DNA of 37,562 bases from CAZWZG01 sp964638245 (GTDB taxonomy: Bacteria; Pseudomonadota; Alphaproteobacteria; Rhodobacterales; Rhodobacteraceae): assembly GCA_964638245.1 (NCBI GenBank), contig CAZWZG010000009.1, forward strand, positions 1 through 37,562, written 5' to 3'. The notes below the pieces were generated by a model. The model ran no database searches. It had not been told where the DNA came from and saw only the letters and a list, made by a program, of their open reading frames with translations. This document shows positions 1 through 8,147 of the stretch, piece by piece. Each line of letters opens with the position of its first letter. The stretch's first letter is position 1. Position numbers and translations under genes: made by a program.

Positions 1-104
1 AACCCTCTCTTATCAAATCACCCTGAACTGTCCCATTGGTGCTGACGTCAGACACGGATCACGCGTACCGGCAAACTGATCCTGACCAAATAGAGCCCGT
101 GACA

Positions 105-362
105 ATGAGCAAAACGCCCAGCCCCTGCATCGATGTCTGCAAGTTCAAACGGAATGGTCATTGCATCGGATGCTCGATGACGAAGCAGCAGAAAAAGCTC
201 CTTAAGTCTCTCAAGAAGGACAAGCATCGCGCGGGCTTTGTAGAAATGCTGATCGCCCAGCAGCGCGTGATGGGCAAGTACGCCCATTGGGCCCCGGCCT
301 ACATGCGCAAATGCCTCAAAAAAGGGGCGAAGGCTGCAGCAAAACTGGCAAGAGCGGCATAA
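105..362 (+). CDS. DUF1289 family small cysteine-rich protein
   Basis: A basic protein of 85 residues. Four cysteines near the N-terminus (C8, C12, C20, C23, spacing C-x3-C-x7-C-x2-C) match the N-terminal signature of the DUF1289 family, short proteins thought to bind a metal or Fe-S cluster; their biochemical role is not known. The C-terminal half is rich in Lys and Ala. I start at the ATG at 105 because the conserved cysteine block follows at once; an upstream in-frame start at 36 would add a non-conserved leader. No strong Shine-Dalgarno is visible. The gene stands alone, converging on dps with a shared terminator between them. Family assignment is fairly secure, function unknown. Confidence 0.85.
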   Translation: MSKTPSPCIDVCKFKRNGHCIGCSMTKQQKKLLKSLKKDKHRAGFVEMLIAQQRVMGKYAHWAPAYMRKCLKKGAKAAAKLARAA

Positions 363-393
363 AAAAAGCCGCCCGGGCGGGCGGCTCTTTCTT
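361..393. terminator. Bidirectional Rho-independent terminator between DUF1289 gene and dps
   Basis: A perfect 7-bp GC stem (GCCGCCC at 368-374 with GGGCGGC at 379-385) encloses a 4-nt loop. On the plus strand it is followed by a T-rich stretch (386-393). On the minus strand it is followed by seven T (complement of 361-367). It therefore fits termination of both converging genes and is stronger for dps. The A-run overlaps the DUF1289 stop codon. Confidence 0.85.
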
Positions 394-409
394 CAAGCTG
401 AGACATAGC

Positions 410-880
410 TCAGCGCAGATGCGAACGAAGCATCCAAGCGAATTTCTCGTGCGTCTGGCCCCGAGCGATACACAGATCCTCTGTCAGCGTGTCGCCTGCG
501 TCCGCCGCCAGTTCCCCGCATCCCGCCAACGTGGACGCCAAGGTCTCTTGCGCTGTCATCAACGCGGCGACCATCTCGGTATCCTTGGCGTCACCCTCGT
601 GTTCGGACACCTTGGAACGCGCGATCATCCCCGCCAACGTCCCCTCGGCATGGCCGTCTAGGGCCTTGATCCGTTCGGCAAGATCGTCTTGCGCAACGAA
701 ATGGTCTTCATAGATTTCCTGGAACAACGCATGAAGCGGGCCGAACGCCATGCCGGTTACGTTCCAGTGAAAATTCTGCGCCAGCATTGTCGTCACTGCC
801 GTCTCGGCAACGGATTGATTCAACGCCTCGACAATGGCTGCGCGGGCATCGGTTGTCAGGGCAGCTGCAGTTTGTGTCAT
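410..880 (-). CDS. dps: Dps-family ferritin-like DNA-binding/iron-storage protein
   Basis: The product (156 residues from this start) is a Dps-type miniferritin, which oxidises Fe(II) with H2O2 and stores iron in a dodecameric shell, protecting DNA in the cytoplasm. Numbered from the ATG at 880, the inter-subunit ferroxidase residues are visible: H38 in the HWNVTG motif, H50, and D65 and E69 in QDDLAER. The position often occupied by Asp/Glu four residues after the second His is Gln (Q54). Two in-frame ATGs exist (886 and 880). The AAGGGA sequence sits only about 2 nt from the first but about 8 nt from the second, so 880 is preferred. An Irr-like box and a plausible promoter lie upstream, suggesting iron control. 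A strong terminator follows. Confidence 0.92.
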   Translation of the reverse strand: MTQTAAALTTDARAAIVEALNQSVAETAVTTMLAQNFHWNVTGMAFGPLHALFQEIYEDHFVAQDDLAERIKALDGHAEGTLAGMIARSKVSEHEGDAKDTEMVAALMTAQETLASTLAGCGELAADAGDTLTEDLCIARGQTHEKFAWMLRSHLR

Positions 881-939
881 GGTCATTTCCCTTTCAAATC
901 GTGGCGCGTCACTGGCGACGGTGCTGGCTAGCCACTAAG

Positions 940-967
940 AGAATAATGCGGCTTAGCCACTTCGCAA
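940..967 (-). promoter_or_regulatory. Putative sigma-70-type promoter of dps
   Basis: On the minus strand a TTGCGA -35-like hexamer (complement of 962-967) is separated by 16 bp from a TATTCT -10-like hexamer (complement of 940-945). It lies about 60 bp upstream of the dps start and just downstream of the Irr-like box. Neither hexamer is perfect, so this is tentative. Confidence 0.4.
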
Positions 968-973
968 CCCATT

Positions 974-990
974 TTTAGAATTATTCTAAG
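974..990. promoter_or_regulatory. Irr-box / iron control element (ICE) upstream of dps
   Basis: The 17-mer TTTAGAATTATTCTAAG matches the alphaproteobacterial ICE consensus TTTAGAA-N3-TTCTAAA at 13 of 14 defined positions and contains a perfect 7-1-7 palindrome. Irr is the haem/iron-responsive Fur-family regulator of Rhizobiales and Rhodobacterales. The box lies just upstream of the likely dps -35 element and directly abuts the stop codon of the upstream gene. Whether Irr represses or activates here cannot be read from the sequence. Confidence 0.8.
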
Positions 991-1425
991 TTAGTCGAGC
1001 CGGGCAACAAGTGATCGTAAGAGGAAGGACATGTTGCGCTGGGCGTAGGAGCGGACCCGCGAGCGGATAAGGAAACCAAAGCTGTCGTCGTCCCCGCTTT
1101 TCGCAGCGATGGCAAGGCGCATGAGCCACGCCTCATCAAACGAGAATTCCAGTGCCCCCGGACGGTGCAGGATCGCCAGTCGGCCCGTTGCTTCAAAAAG
1201 GCATCGTACCAACGCTTCGGCATACGCATCCCGTGCGGTTTCCGGCCGCGACGAGAGAACAGCGCATGCCCGGAAAAGATCGGCCCGCGCAGCCGAACGG
1301 CACTGTAGCGCTTTGAGCCGAATATGATTCACGAACGACGAGCACCATGCATCCGGTTTGGGCGATGCGACATAATCAGGGGCCCGGGCGGCAGGGGCGT
1401 ATTGGGCTTCAATCGGTTGGATCAT
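991..1425 (-). CDS. Conserved-looking hypothetical protein, unrecognised
   Basis: I do not recognise this protein. From the ATG at 1425 it has 144 residues, is mostly alpha-helical in appearance, Ala/Arg/Leu-rich and predicted cytoplasmic, with no signal peptide or membrane segment. It has scattered cysteines without a metal-binding pattern, and an Arg/Leu-rich C-terminus. In-frame upstream alternatives are ATGs at 1464 and 1461 and a TTG at 1473, none with a convincing ribosome-binding site, so the start is uncertain. It is codirectional with dps but separated from it by the Irr box and dps promoter, so it is probably its own transcript, divergent from the glycogen operon. A real gene is likely because the only alternatives in this stretch are short frames, but function is unknown. 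Confidence 0.55.
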   Translation of the reverse strand: MIQPIEAQYAPAARAPDYVASPKPDAWCSSFVNHIRLKALQCRSAARADLFRACAVLSSRPETARDAYAEALVRCLFEATGRLAILHRPGALEFSFDEAWLMRLAIAAKSGDDDSFGFLIRSRVRSYAQRNMSFLLRSLVARLD

Positions 1426-1666
1426 GTCGGACGTCTTTGATGTGGTACGGACTCTAATCATCATTTCCGACAATAGTAGTCAGGAAATACTTTCGCAAGT
1501 CCTAGCCAGCATTTCTCAAAATCTGGGGCGATCTGACGCGGTGCGTTTTTGTCGACCCACGGGGTGCAATTTCTTGGGCGATACGCTATCCGGCGGGCTT
1601 TCGCGGGGCTCTTTGTATTCTTGCGCTGTTAGGGCTAACGTCGCGTTTGCTGAACGAGGGATAAGT
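1426..1666. promoter_or_regulatory. Divergent intergenic region ahead of the glycogen operon
   Basis: This 241-bp stretch must hold the promoter of the alpha-glucosidase/glg operon and that of the leftward hypothetical gene. A GTTAG-GG-CTAAC inverted repeat at 1628-1639, about 27 bp before the alpha-glucosidase start, is the only symmetric element noticed; it could be an operator or chance. No convincing -35/-10 pair was picked out. Confidence 0.3.
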
Positions 1667-3262
1667 ATGACGAAGACAAGTGATTGGTGGCGAGGGTCCG
1701 TCACGTATCAGATCTATCCGCGCTCTTTCATGGACGCGAGCGGTGACGGCATCGGTGATCTCAAAGGGATCACGGAGCGGTTGGATCACGTCGCCTCGCT
1801 CGGTGTGGACGCAATCTGGTTCAGCCCGGTGTTCCCATCGCCGATGGCGGACATGGGGTATGACGTGTCCGACTACCTCGACATCGACCCGACCTTCGGA
1901 ACAATGGCCGATTTCGATGAGATGCTTGAAAAGGCGCACGCCCTCGGCCTCAAAGTCATCATCGACCAGGTGCTGAGCCATTGCTCGAACGAACATCCGT
2001 TCTTTGTCGAAAGCCTGACAAGCCGCGACAATGACAAAGCGGATTGGTTCATCTGGGCGGATCCGAAGCCTGACGGTTCGCCGCCCAACAATTGGCTTTC
2101 GATCTTTGGAGGACCGGCTTGGACGTGGCATTCGACACGTCGTCAGTACTACATGCACAATTTCCTCAAAGAGCAGCCGGACTGGAACTTCCACAACCCG
2201 GATGTGCAGGATTACCTGCTGAACTGCGTGCGGTTCTGGCTCGACAAGGGCGTGGACGGATTCCGTCTGGATACCGTGAACTTTTATGTTCACGACAAAA
2301 AGCTGCGCGATAACCCAGCCAACCCAGAACCATGGGCCGACACCGCGAACCGACCCTTTGAGATGCAGTATACGATGTTCTCAAAGAACCAGCCGGAGAA
2401 CGTGACGTTCCTTGAGCGTCTGCGCGCGCTGCTGGATGAGTATGACGACCGAACGATGGTTGGCGAAGTTGGCGACAGTCATCGCTCGATCGAACTGATG
2501 GCGGAATACACGGCCGGCACCGACCGGCTGCACATGGCCTATAGCTTTGAGTTTCTTGGCCCGGACTTCTCACCCAAGCATTTCCGTAGCCGGATTGAGA
2601 ATTTCTGGAAGAACGCGCCGGACGGCTGGCCCTGCTGGGCATTTTCCAACCATGACGTGAGCCGCCATGTGGGTCGTTGGATGGACCATGCCAAGGATCA
2701 GGACGCTCTGGCCAAACAGGCGGCAGCGTTGTTGCTGGCATTTGAGGGGTCGATCTGTATCTACCAGGGTGAAGAGCTTGGGCAGGTTGATACGATCCTG
2801 ACCTTTGATGAGCTGACAGATCCCGAGGGTATCAACTTCTGGCCCGAAAAACTGGGGCGCGATGGGTGCCGCACGCCTATGGTCTGGGACGATGCCGCAC
2901 CCAACGGCGGCTTTTCGGAGGCCAACAAGACATGGCTTCCGGTGAAGGATCCGCAACGTGCCCGCGCCGTGTCGACGCAAGGCGAAGACAGCGTGCTGGC
3001 GTTCTATCGCTCGATGCTCAAGCTGCGCCATGAGACGTCTGAATTGCGCAGCGGCGGGATCGAATTTCTTGATCTTCCTGATCCTGTGCTAGGGTTTACC
3101 CGAGGAGAGGGGATCATGTGCGTCTACAATCTGTCGCCGGAACCGGTATCCGTGGATCTGCCATCGGGCATTGATCCACTGCTCACCCAAGCCGCGGATG
3201 CGTCTGGCGCAACCGTGTCGCTCGGCGCCAATGGCTTTGTCGTGGGTCGCATCACGGCATGA
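1667..3262 (+). CDS. GH13 alpha-glucosidase (oligo-1,6/alpha-1,4-glucosidase type)
   Basis: A cytoplasmic glycoside hydrolase family 13 enzyme of 531 residues, expected to release glucose from small alpha-glucosides such as maltose, isomaltose or sucrose. The N-terminus has the typical WWRGSVTYQIYPRSF opening. Region II (D100...H105), the nucleophile D202 in DGFRLD, the acid/base E267 in GEVG and the transition-state stabiliser D330 in SNHD are all present, followed by a C-terminal beta domain. The ATG at 1667 is preferred: GAGGG lies 6 nt upstream and the family motif starts directly after it, whereas an upstream open extension to 1424 has no homology-like content. It is the first gene of the operon and overlaps glgB by 4 nt (ATGA). 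Exact substrate cannot be read from sequence. Confidence 0.9.
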   Translation: MTKTSDWWRGSVTYQIYPRSFMDASGDGIGDLKGITERLDHVASLGVDAIWFSPVFPSPMADMGYDVSDYLDIDPTFGTMADFDEMLEKAHALGLKVIIDQVLSHCSNEHPFFVESLTSRDNDKADWFIWADPKPDGSPPNNWLSIFGGPAWTWHSTRRQYYMHNFLKEQPDWNFHNPDVQDYLLNCVRFWLDKGVDGFRLDTVNFYVHDKKLRDNPANPEPWADTANRPFEMQYTMFSKNQPENVTFLERLRALLDEYDDRTMVGEVGDSHRSIELMAEYTAGTDRLHMAYSFEFLGPDFSPKHFRSRIENFWKNAPDGWPCWAFSNHDVSRHVGRWMDHAKDQDALAKQAAALLLAFEGSICIYQGEELGQVDTILTFDELTDPEGINFWPEKLGRDGCRTPMVWDDAAPNGGFSEANKTWLPVKDPQRARAVSTQGEDSVLAFYRSMLKLRHETSELRSGGIEFLDLPDPVLGFTRGEGIMCVYNLSPEPVSVDLPSGIDPLLTQAADASGATVSLGANGFVVGRITA

Positions 3263-5457
3263 GCAAAGTAAAGAAGACCGCTCCCGCCCTGCCCCCACAC
3301 ATGGCAGAGCACGATCTGACCGCGCTTTTGGACGCGCGCCATGATCGCCCGTTTGACGTGCTTGGCCTGCACAAGACCGGCAAGACGGCATGGGTCGTCG
3401 CGTTGGTGCCCGGCGCGACCAGCCTTTCTGCGAGCTTTGGGAAAAAGACGGTCGAACTGCCACGTCTTGAGGGCCCGGTTTTCGCAGGCGAGGTGCCCAA
3501 TTCGAAGTATCCCCATCGTTTGACGGCAACATGGGATGACGGGACCACCCATAGTTTCGATGATCCCTATCGCTTCGGTCCCGTTCTTTCGGACATGGAT
3601 CAATACCTGATCGGCGAAGGCACGCACCGGGGCCTCTGGCATGCGCTTGGAGCGCATATACGCGAAATCGACGGGGTCACTGGCACGCATTTCGCCGTCT
3701 GGGCCCCCAATGCCGCGCGCGTTTCAGTCGTGGGCGATTTCAATGTCTGGGATGGGCGCCGCCACCCGATGCGTCGCGCCGGAAACACGGGCGCGTGGGA
3801 AATCTTTATTCCCGGTCTTGGGGACGGCGCGCTTTACAAATATGAAATCGCGCCACAAAACGGCAGGCCTTTTGAAAAGGCCGACCCCGTGGGCTTTGGG
3901 GCGCAGCATCCGCCTGAAACCTCATCCGTTGTCCGCGACATCACCGGCTACGGTTGGGATGACGGTGACTGGATGGCCAAGCGTGGCGACCTGCAAGCCC
4001 GCGACAAACCAATTTCCGTCTATGAAGTCCATCTAGGTTCGTGGCGCTATACACCCGACGGTCGCCGCCTAAGTTACAAGGAACTGGCGACCGAGCTGGT
4101 CGACTACGCCACATGGATGGGGTTCACCCATCTTGAATTCCTGCCGATCACCGAGTTCCCCTTCGATGGCTCTTGGGGGTACCAGCCGCTTGGCATGTAC
4201 GCGCCCACAATTCGTTTCGGCCCGCCGCACGAGTTCCGCGATCTGGTCGAAGCCGCTCACAAAGCAGGGCTTGGTGTCATTATGGACTGGGTGCCTGCGC
4301 ATTTCCCATCCGACGCCCATGGATTGGCCACCTTCGACGGCACGCATCTTTATGAACACGCCGACCCGCGCGAGGGGTTCCATCAGGACTGGAACACGCT
4401 GATCTACAACTTCGGGCGGCGCGAGGTGAAGAACTACCTTACCGCCAATGCGCTTTACTGGTTCAAGGAATACCATATCGACGGGCTGCGCGTGGATGCG
4501 GTGGCCTCGATGCTTTATCGCGATTATTCACGTGCGCACGACGCATGGATCCCGAACAAGGATGGCGGTCGCGAAAACTACGAGGCGATCGATTTCCTCA
4601 AGGAAATGAACACGCTGGCCTATGCCGAAAATGACGGCATCATGACCGTGGCCGAAGAATCCACCGCCTTTCCCGGCGTTTCTTCGCCTGTCGATGCTGG
4701 CGGGCTTGGGTTTGGCTACAAGTGGAACATGGGGTGGATGAACGACACGCTTCGTTACATCGAAAAAGACCCGATCCATCGCAAATACGATCATCACCTG
4801 ATGACGTTCCCGATCGATTACTCGTTCTCGGAGAACTTCATTCTGCCGATCAGCCATGACGAGGTTGTGCACGGCAAGGGATCCATGATCTCCAAGATGC
4901 CAGGCAATGAGTGGGAGAAATTTGCCAACCTGCGCGCCTATTACGGGTTTATGTGGGGTCATCCGGGCAAAAAGCTTCTCTTCATGGGCTGCGAGTTCGC
5001 GCAATGGAGCGAATGGAACCACGACACGGCCCTGGATTGGGACGCCAACCTTGGGGACAAGCATCGCGGTGTGCAGTCGCTGGTGCGCGATCTCAACCAC
5101 CTTTACCGCGACACGCCAGCGCTCCACCGCCGTGACTGTGACGGCTCCGGCTTCGGCTGGATCGCAAACGACCCGGATCAGTCCCTGACTGCGTTTGCAC
5201 GCTTTGGCGATCCCGGCGATGCGCCCGCCGTCGTGGTCTGCAATTTCACACCCATCGAACGGCGCTGGCGCATTGGTGTGCCAGCGGCGGGCATTTGGGA
5301 TGAAGTCATGAATACCGATGCTGCCCTCTATGGCGGCTCGAACCGCGGCAATGACGGAGCCGTGGACGCAAGGGCCGGAGAGTATGACGGGATGGAACAG
5401 TCCATCGAGATAACCGTTCCCCCTCTTGCGACCTTAATATTCCGTCATCGAAGCTGA
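3259..5457 (+). CDS. glgB: 1,4-alpha-glucan branching enzyme
   Basis: GlgB transfers alpha-1,4 chains to C6 positions, making the alpha-1,6 branches of glycogen. The 732 residues match the long bacterial form: an N-terminal beta module (about 20-110), CBM48 (about 125-225), the GH13 barrel (about 250-600) and a C-terminal beta domain. Catalytic residues are D413 (GLRVDAV), E466 (TVAEEST) and D534 (ISHDEVVHG), with the same mutual spacing as the E. coli enzyme. The start codon overlaps the stop of the upstream alpha-glucosidase (ATGA), implying translational coupling. glgC follows after an 11-nt spacer. Confidence 0.97.
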   Translation: MSKVKKTAPALPPHMAEHDLTALLDARHDRPFDVLGLHKTGKTAWVVALVPGATSLSASFGKKTVELPRLEGPVFAGEVPNSKYPHRLTATWDDGTTHSFDDPYRFGPVLSDMDQYLIGEGTHRGLWHALGAHIREIDGVTGTHFAVWAPNAARVSVVGDFNVWDGRRHPMRRAGNTGAWEIFIPGLGDGALYKYEIAPQNGRPFEKADPVGFGAQHPPETSSVVRDITGYGWDDGDWMAKRGDLQARDKPISVYEVHLGSWRYTPDGRRLSYKELATELVDYATWMGFTHLEFLPITEFPFDGSWGYQPLGMYAPTIRFGPPHEFRDLVEAAHKAGLGVIMDWVPAHFPSDAHGLATFDGTHLYEHADPREGFHQDWNTLIYNFGRREVKNYLTANALYWFKEYHIDGLRVDAVASMLYRDYSRAHDAWIPNKDGGRENYEAIDFLKEMNTLAYAENDGIMTVAEESTAFPGVSSPVDAGGLGFGYKWNMGWMNDTLRYIEKDPIHRKYDHHLMTFPIDYSFSENFILPISHDEVVHGKGSMISKMPGNEWEKFANLRAYYGFMWGHPGKKLLFMGCEFAQWSEWNHDTALDWDANLGDKHRGVQSLVRDLNHLYRDTPALHRRDCDGSGFGWIANDPDQSLTAFARFGDPGDAPAVVVCNFTPIERRWRIGVPAAGIWDEVMNTDAALYGGSNRGNDGAVDARAGEYDGMEQSIEITVPPLATLIFRHRS

Positions 5458-5468
5458 AGGAGGACTAC

Positions 5469-6728
5469 ATGACCGACACCAACAGGCTTGCACAAAGATC
5501 CATGGCATTCGTTTTGGCCGGGGGGCGCGGTTCGCGGCTCAAAGAGCTGACGGATCGCCGGGTGAAGCCGGCGGTGTTCTTTGGGGGTAAAACCCGTATT
5601 GTGGATTTCGCGCTGTCCAACGCGCTTAACTCCGGCATTCGCCGCATGGCGCTTGCAACCCAATACAAGGCGCACTCTTTGATCCGCCACTGCCAGCGCG
5701 GCTGGAACTTTTTTCGCGCCGAGCGGAATGAATACCTCGATATTCTGCCCGCGTCGCAGCGCATGAATGAAGAGGCCTGGTATCGCGGCACCGCCGACGC
5801 TGTCACCCAAAACATCGACATCATCGACAGTTATGGGATCGAGTACATCGTCATTCTGGCCGGCGATCACATCTACAAGATGGATTACGAACTCATGCTG
5901 CGCCAGCATGTCGAACAGGGCGCTGACGTCACCGTTGGCTGTCTGACCGTGCCGCGCGAAGAGGCGACAGCCTTTGGCGTAATGGCCGTTGATGAAAAGT
6001 ACCAGATCACGTCGTTCCTGGAAAAACCCGCCGATCCGCCGGGCACGCCGGAAGATCCGTCCAAGGCCCTGGCGTCGATGGGGATCTATGTTTTCAACTG
6101 GAAATTCCTGCGCGAGCTTCTTCTTGCGGACCGCGATGACGAAAGCTCGAGCCATGATTTTGGCCACGACCTGATCCCGGACATCGTAAAGAACGGCAAG
6201 GCCGTGGCTCACAAGTTCGACGACAGCTGTGTCCGCGCCGAAGGCGCTGAAAGCTATTGGCGCGATGTGGGGACCATTGATGCCTTCTGGCAGGCCAACA
6301 TCGACCTCACGAACTTCACACCCGAACTGGACCTTTGGGATCAGGACTGGCCGATCTGGACCTATTCGGAAAGCGTGCCGCCCGCCAAATTCATCCATGA
6401 CGAAAAAGACCGTCGCGGCGTTGCGATTTCTTCCATGGTTTCGGGGGGGTGCATCATCTCCGGGACCGAGGTGCGCAATTCGCTTCTGTTCACGAACGTG
6501 CACACGAATTCTTACGCGGTTCTGGATCACAGCATCGTCTTGCCGGACGTCGTGGTTCACCGGAATGCGCGCTTGCGCAAATGCGTTGTGGATAGCCGCG
6601 TGACGATTCCCAATGGACTTGTCGTGGGCGAGGATTCCAAAGAAGACGCACAGTTCTTCCGGGTATCCGAAAAGGGCACGACGTTGATCACGCAACCCAT
6701 GGTCGACAAATGGGAGGCCGCTCAGTGA
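5469..6728 (+). CDS. glgC: Glucose-1-phosphate adenylyltransferase (ADP-glucose pyrophosphorylase)
   Basis: GlgC makes ADP-glucose from glucose-1-phosphate and ATP, the committed step of bacterial glycogen synthesis. At 419 residues it has the usual family length. The nucleotide-binding loop GGRGSRL is at 18-24, the catalytic Asp is in AGDHIYKMDY (D133), and the glucose-1-P-binding Lys is in FLEKP (K186). A C-terminal left-handed beta-helix region contains repeats such as GCIISGTEV. A strong AAGGAGGA Shine-Dalgarno precedes the ATG. The stop overlaps the glgA start (GTGA). Confidence 0.97.
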   Translation: MTDTNRLAQRSMAFVLAGGRGSRLKELTDRRVKPAVFFGGKTRIVDFALSNALNSGIRRMALATQYKAHSLIRHCQRGWNFFRAERNEYLDILPASQRMNEEAWYRGTADAVTQNIDIIDSYGIEYIVILAGDHIYKMDYELMLRQHVEQGADVTVGCLTVPREEATAFGVMAVDEKYQITSFLEKPADPPGTPEDPSKALASMGIYVFNWKFLRELLLADRDDESSSHDFGHDLIPDIVKNGKAVAHKFDDSCVRAEGAESYWRDVGTIDAFWQANIDLTNFTPELDLWDQDWPIWTYSESVPPAKFIHDEKDRRGVAISSMVSGGCIISGTEVRNSLLFTNVHTNSYAVLDHSIVLPDVVVHRNARLRKCVVDSRVTIPNGLVVGEDSKEDAQFFRVSEKGTTLITQPMVDKWEAAQ

Positions 6729-8140
6729 TAAAAGTTCTGTCTGTCGCCTCGGAATGCGCGCCCTTGGTGAAAACCGGAGGGCTGGCCGATGTGGTCGGCG
6801 CATTGCCGGCGGCATTGGCAGAAGAAAAGATCGACGTCCGTACATTGCTGCCGGGATATCCCGCAGTGATGTCGGGGCTGAAAAAGGCAAAGACCGAAGC
6901 GCAGATCGACGACCTTTTTGGCGGTACCGCGACATTGGTCTACGGCCAGCACAAGGGGGTGGAGATCTACGCCCTCGATGCACCGCATCTCTATGATCGC
7001 CCCGGCAGCCTTTACATGAACGAGAACGGCATCGACTGGCCCGACAACGCTGAGCGCTTTGCGGCGCTGGGTCGTGTGGCCGCCGACATCGCTGCTGGCA
7101 AGCTCGGCGCATGGAAACCCGATGTCGTCCATGCCCATGACTGGCAGGCGGCGCTGGCGCCCTACTATATCAAGCGCGAAAAAATTGGCGTTCCTACGAT
7201 CCTGACGATCCATAACGTGGCGTTTCAAGGACTTACGCCGCTTTACAGCGCAGGTTCGCTCGGGATTGCCCCTGAGGATCTGACGGCTGACGTGGCCGAG
7301 TACTGGGGGCAGGTTTCGACGTTCAAGGCCGGGCTTGTGACGGCCGATCACTTGACCACGGTCTCGCCGACCTATGCGGACGAGTTGATGACGCCCGAGT
7401 TTGGCATGGGCCTTGATGGCGTGCTCCGCAACCGGCGTTCCGATCTGTCAGGCATACTCAATGGCATCGATACTGATGTGTGGTCGCCCGAAGATGATCC
7501 TCTGATCACCAACTACTCCACGCCTAAAGCCAAAGCGGCCAATAAAAAGGCCTTGCGGGCCGAGTTTGACCTGCCGGAGGCGGATGGCCCGCTTTGTGTG
7601 GTTGTGTCTCGCCTGACCGAGCAAAAGGGCTTCGACCTATTGCTGGATGCCCTCCCCTCTTTGCTGGACCGGGGCGGACAGCTGGCGCTTCTGGGATCTG
7701 GTGATCCGGGGATCGAATGGGCGCTCAAGTCGCTCGATACGCCCCACGTCGGGGTCAAAATCGGCTATGACGAACCGCTCTCCCATCGCTTGATCGCGGG
7801 GGGCGACGCAATCCTTGTGCCATCTCGGTTCGAGCCTTGCGGTCTGACCCAACTTTATGGATTGCGCTATGGCACGCTGCCCTTGGTGGCACTGACCGGC
7901 GGGTTGGTCGACACGGTCATCCCTGCGACGACCGCGACGATGGCACGTGGCGTGGCTACGGGCATCCAATTCCACCCAATCACGTCAGCGGCGCTTTCGA
8001 ATGCCTTTACGAAACTCTGCGATCTTTATGAGACCCCAAAGGTCTGGTCAAAGATGCAACGCAATGCCATGAACCATCCCGTTGGTTGGGGCCCGTCGGC
8101 CGCAGCCTATGCTGCGCTTTATGCCAAGCTGCTCGGGTAG
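6725..8140 (+). CDS. glgA: Glycogen synthase (ADP-glucose type, GT5)
   Basis: GlgA transfers glucose from ADP-glucose to the non-reducing end of alpha-1,4-glucan. It is a 471-residue GT-B fold enzyme of family GT5. The ADP-glucose-binding KTGGL motif is at 16-20, HAHDWQ follows in the N-terminal domain, and SRFEPCGLTQLYG plus TGGLVDTV lie in the C-terminal domain. The GTG at 6725 is chosen because GGGAGG (6712-6717) sits 7 nt before it and the product then begins with the normal family N-terminus (MIKVLSVASE); an in-frame ATG at 6710 lacks a ribosome-binding site. It overlaps glgC by 4 nt and precedes glgX by 7 nt. Confidence 0.97.
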   Translation: MIKVLSVASECAPLVKTGGLADVVGALPAALAEEKIDVRTLLPGYPAVMSGLKKAKTEAQIDDLFGGTATLVYGQHKGVEIYALDAPHLYDRPGSLYMNENGIDWPDNAERFAALGRVAADIAAGKLGAWKPDVVHAHDWQAALAPYYIKREKIGVPTILTIHNVAFQGLTPLYSAGSLGIAPEDLTADVAEYWGQVSTFKAGLVTADHLTTVSPTYADELMTPEFGMGLDGVLRNRRSDLSGILNGIDTDVWSPEDDPLITNYSTPKAKAANKKALRAEFDLPEADGPLCVVVSRLTEQKGFDLLLDALPSLLDRGGQLALLGSGDPGIEWALKSLDTPHVGVKIGYDEPLSHRLIAGGDAILVPSRFEPCGLTQLYGLRYGTLPLVALTGGLVDTVIPATTATMARGVATGIQFHPITSAALSNAFTKLCDLYETPKVWSKMQRNAMNHPVGWGPSAAAYAALYAKLLG

Positions 8141-8147
8141 GTGAGAT

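Noticed and set aside
42..51. CTGACGTCAG palindrome upstream of the DUF1289 gene
   Set aside because: 10 bp only, no repeat elsewhere in the window and no known matching regulator; could easily be chance.
1424..1666. N-terminal extension of the alpha-glucosidase to 1424
   Set aside because: The extension overlaps the divergent gene's 5' end, has no family-like sequence, and the ATG at 1667 has a good ribosome-binding site directly before the conserved N-terminus.
5445..7112. Long antisense frame (555 codons) opposite glgC/glgA
   Set aside because: High-GC shadow of strongly recognised genes on the plus strand; its translation is Arg/His/Pro-rich with no domain.
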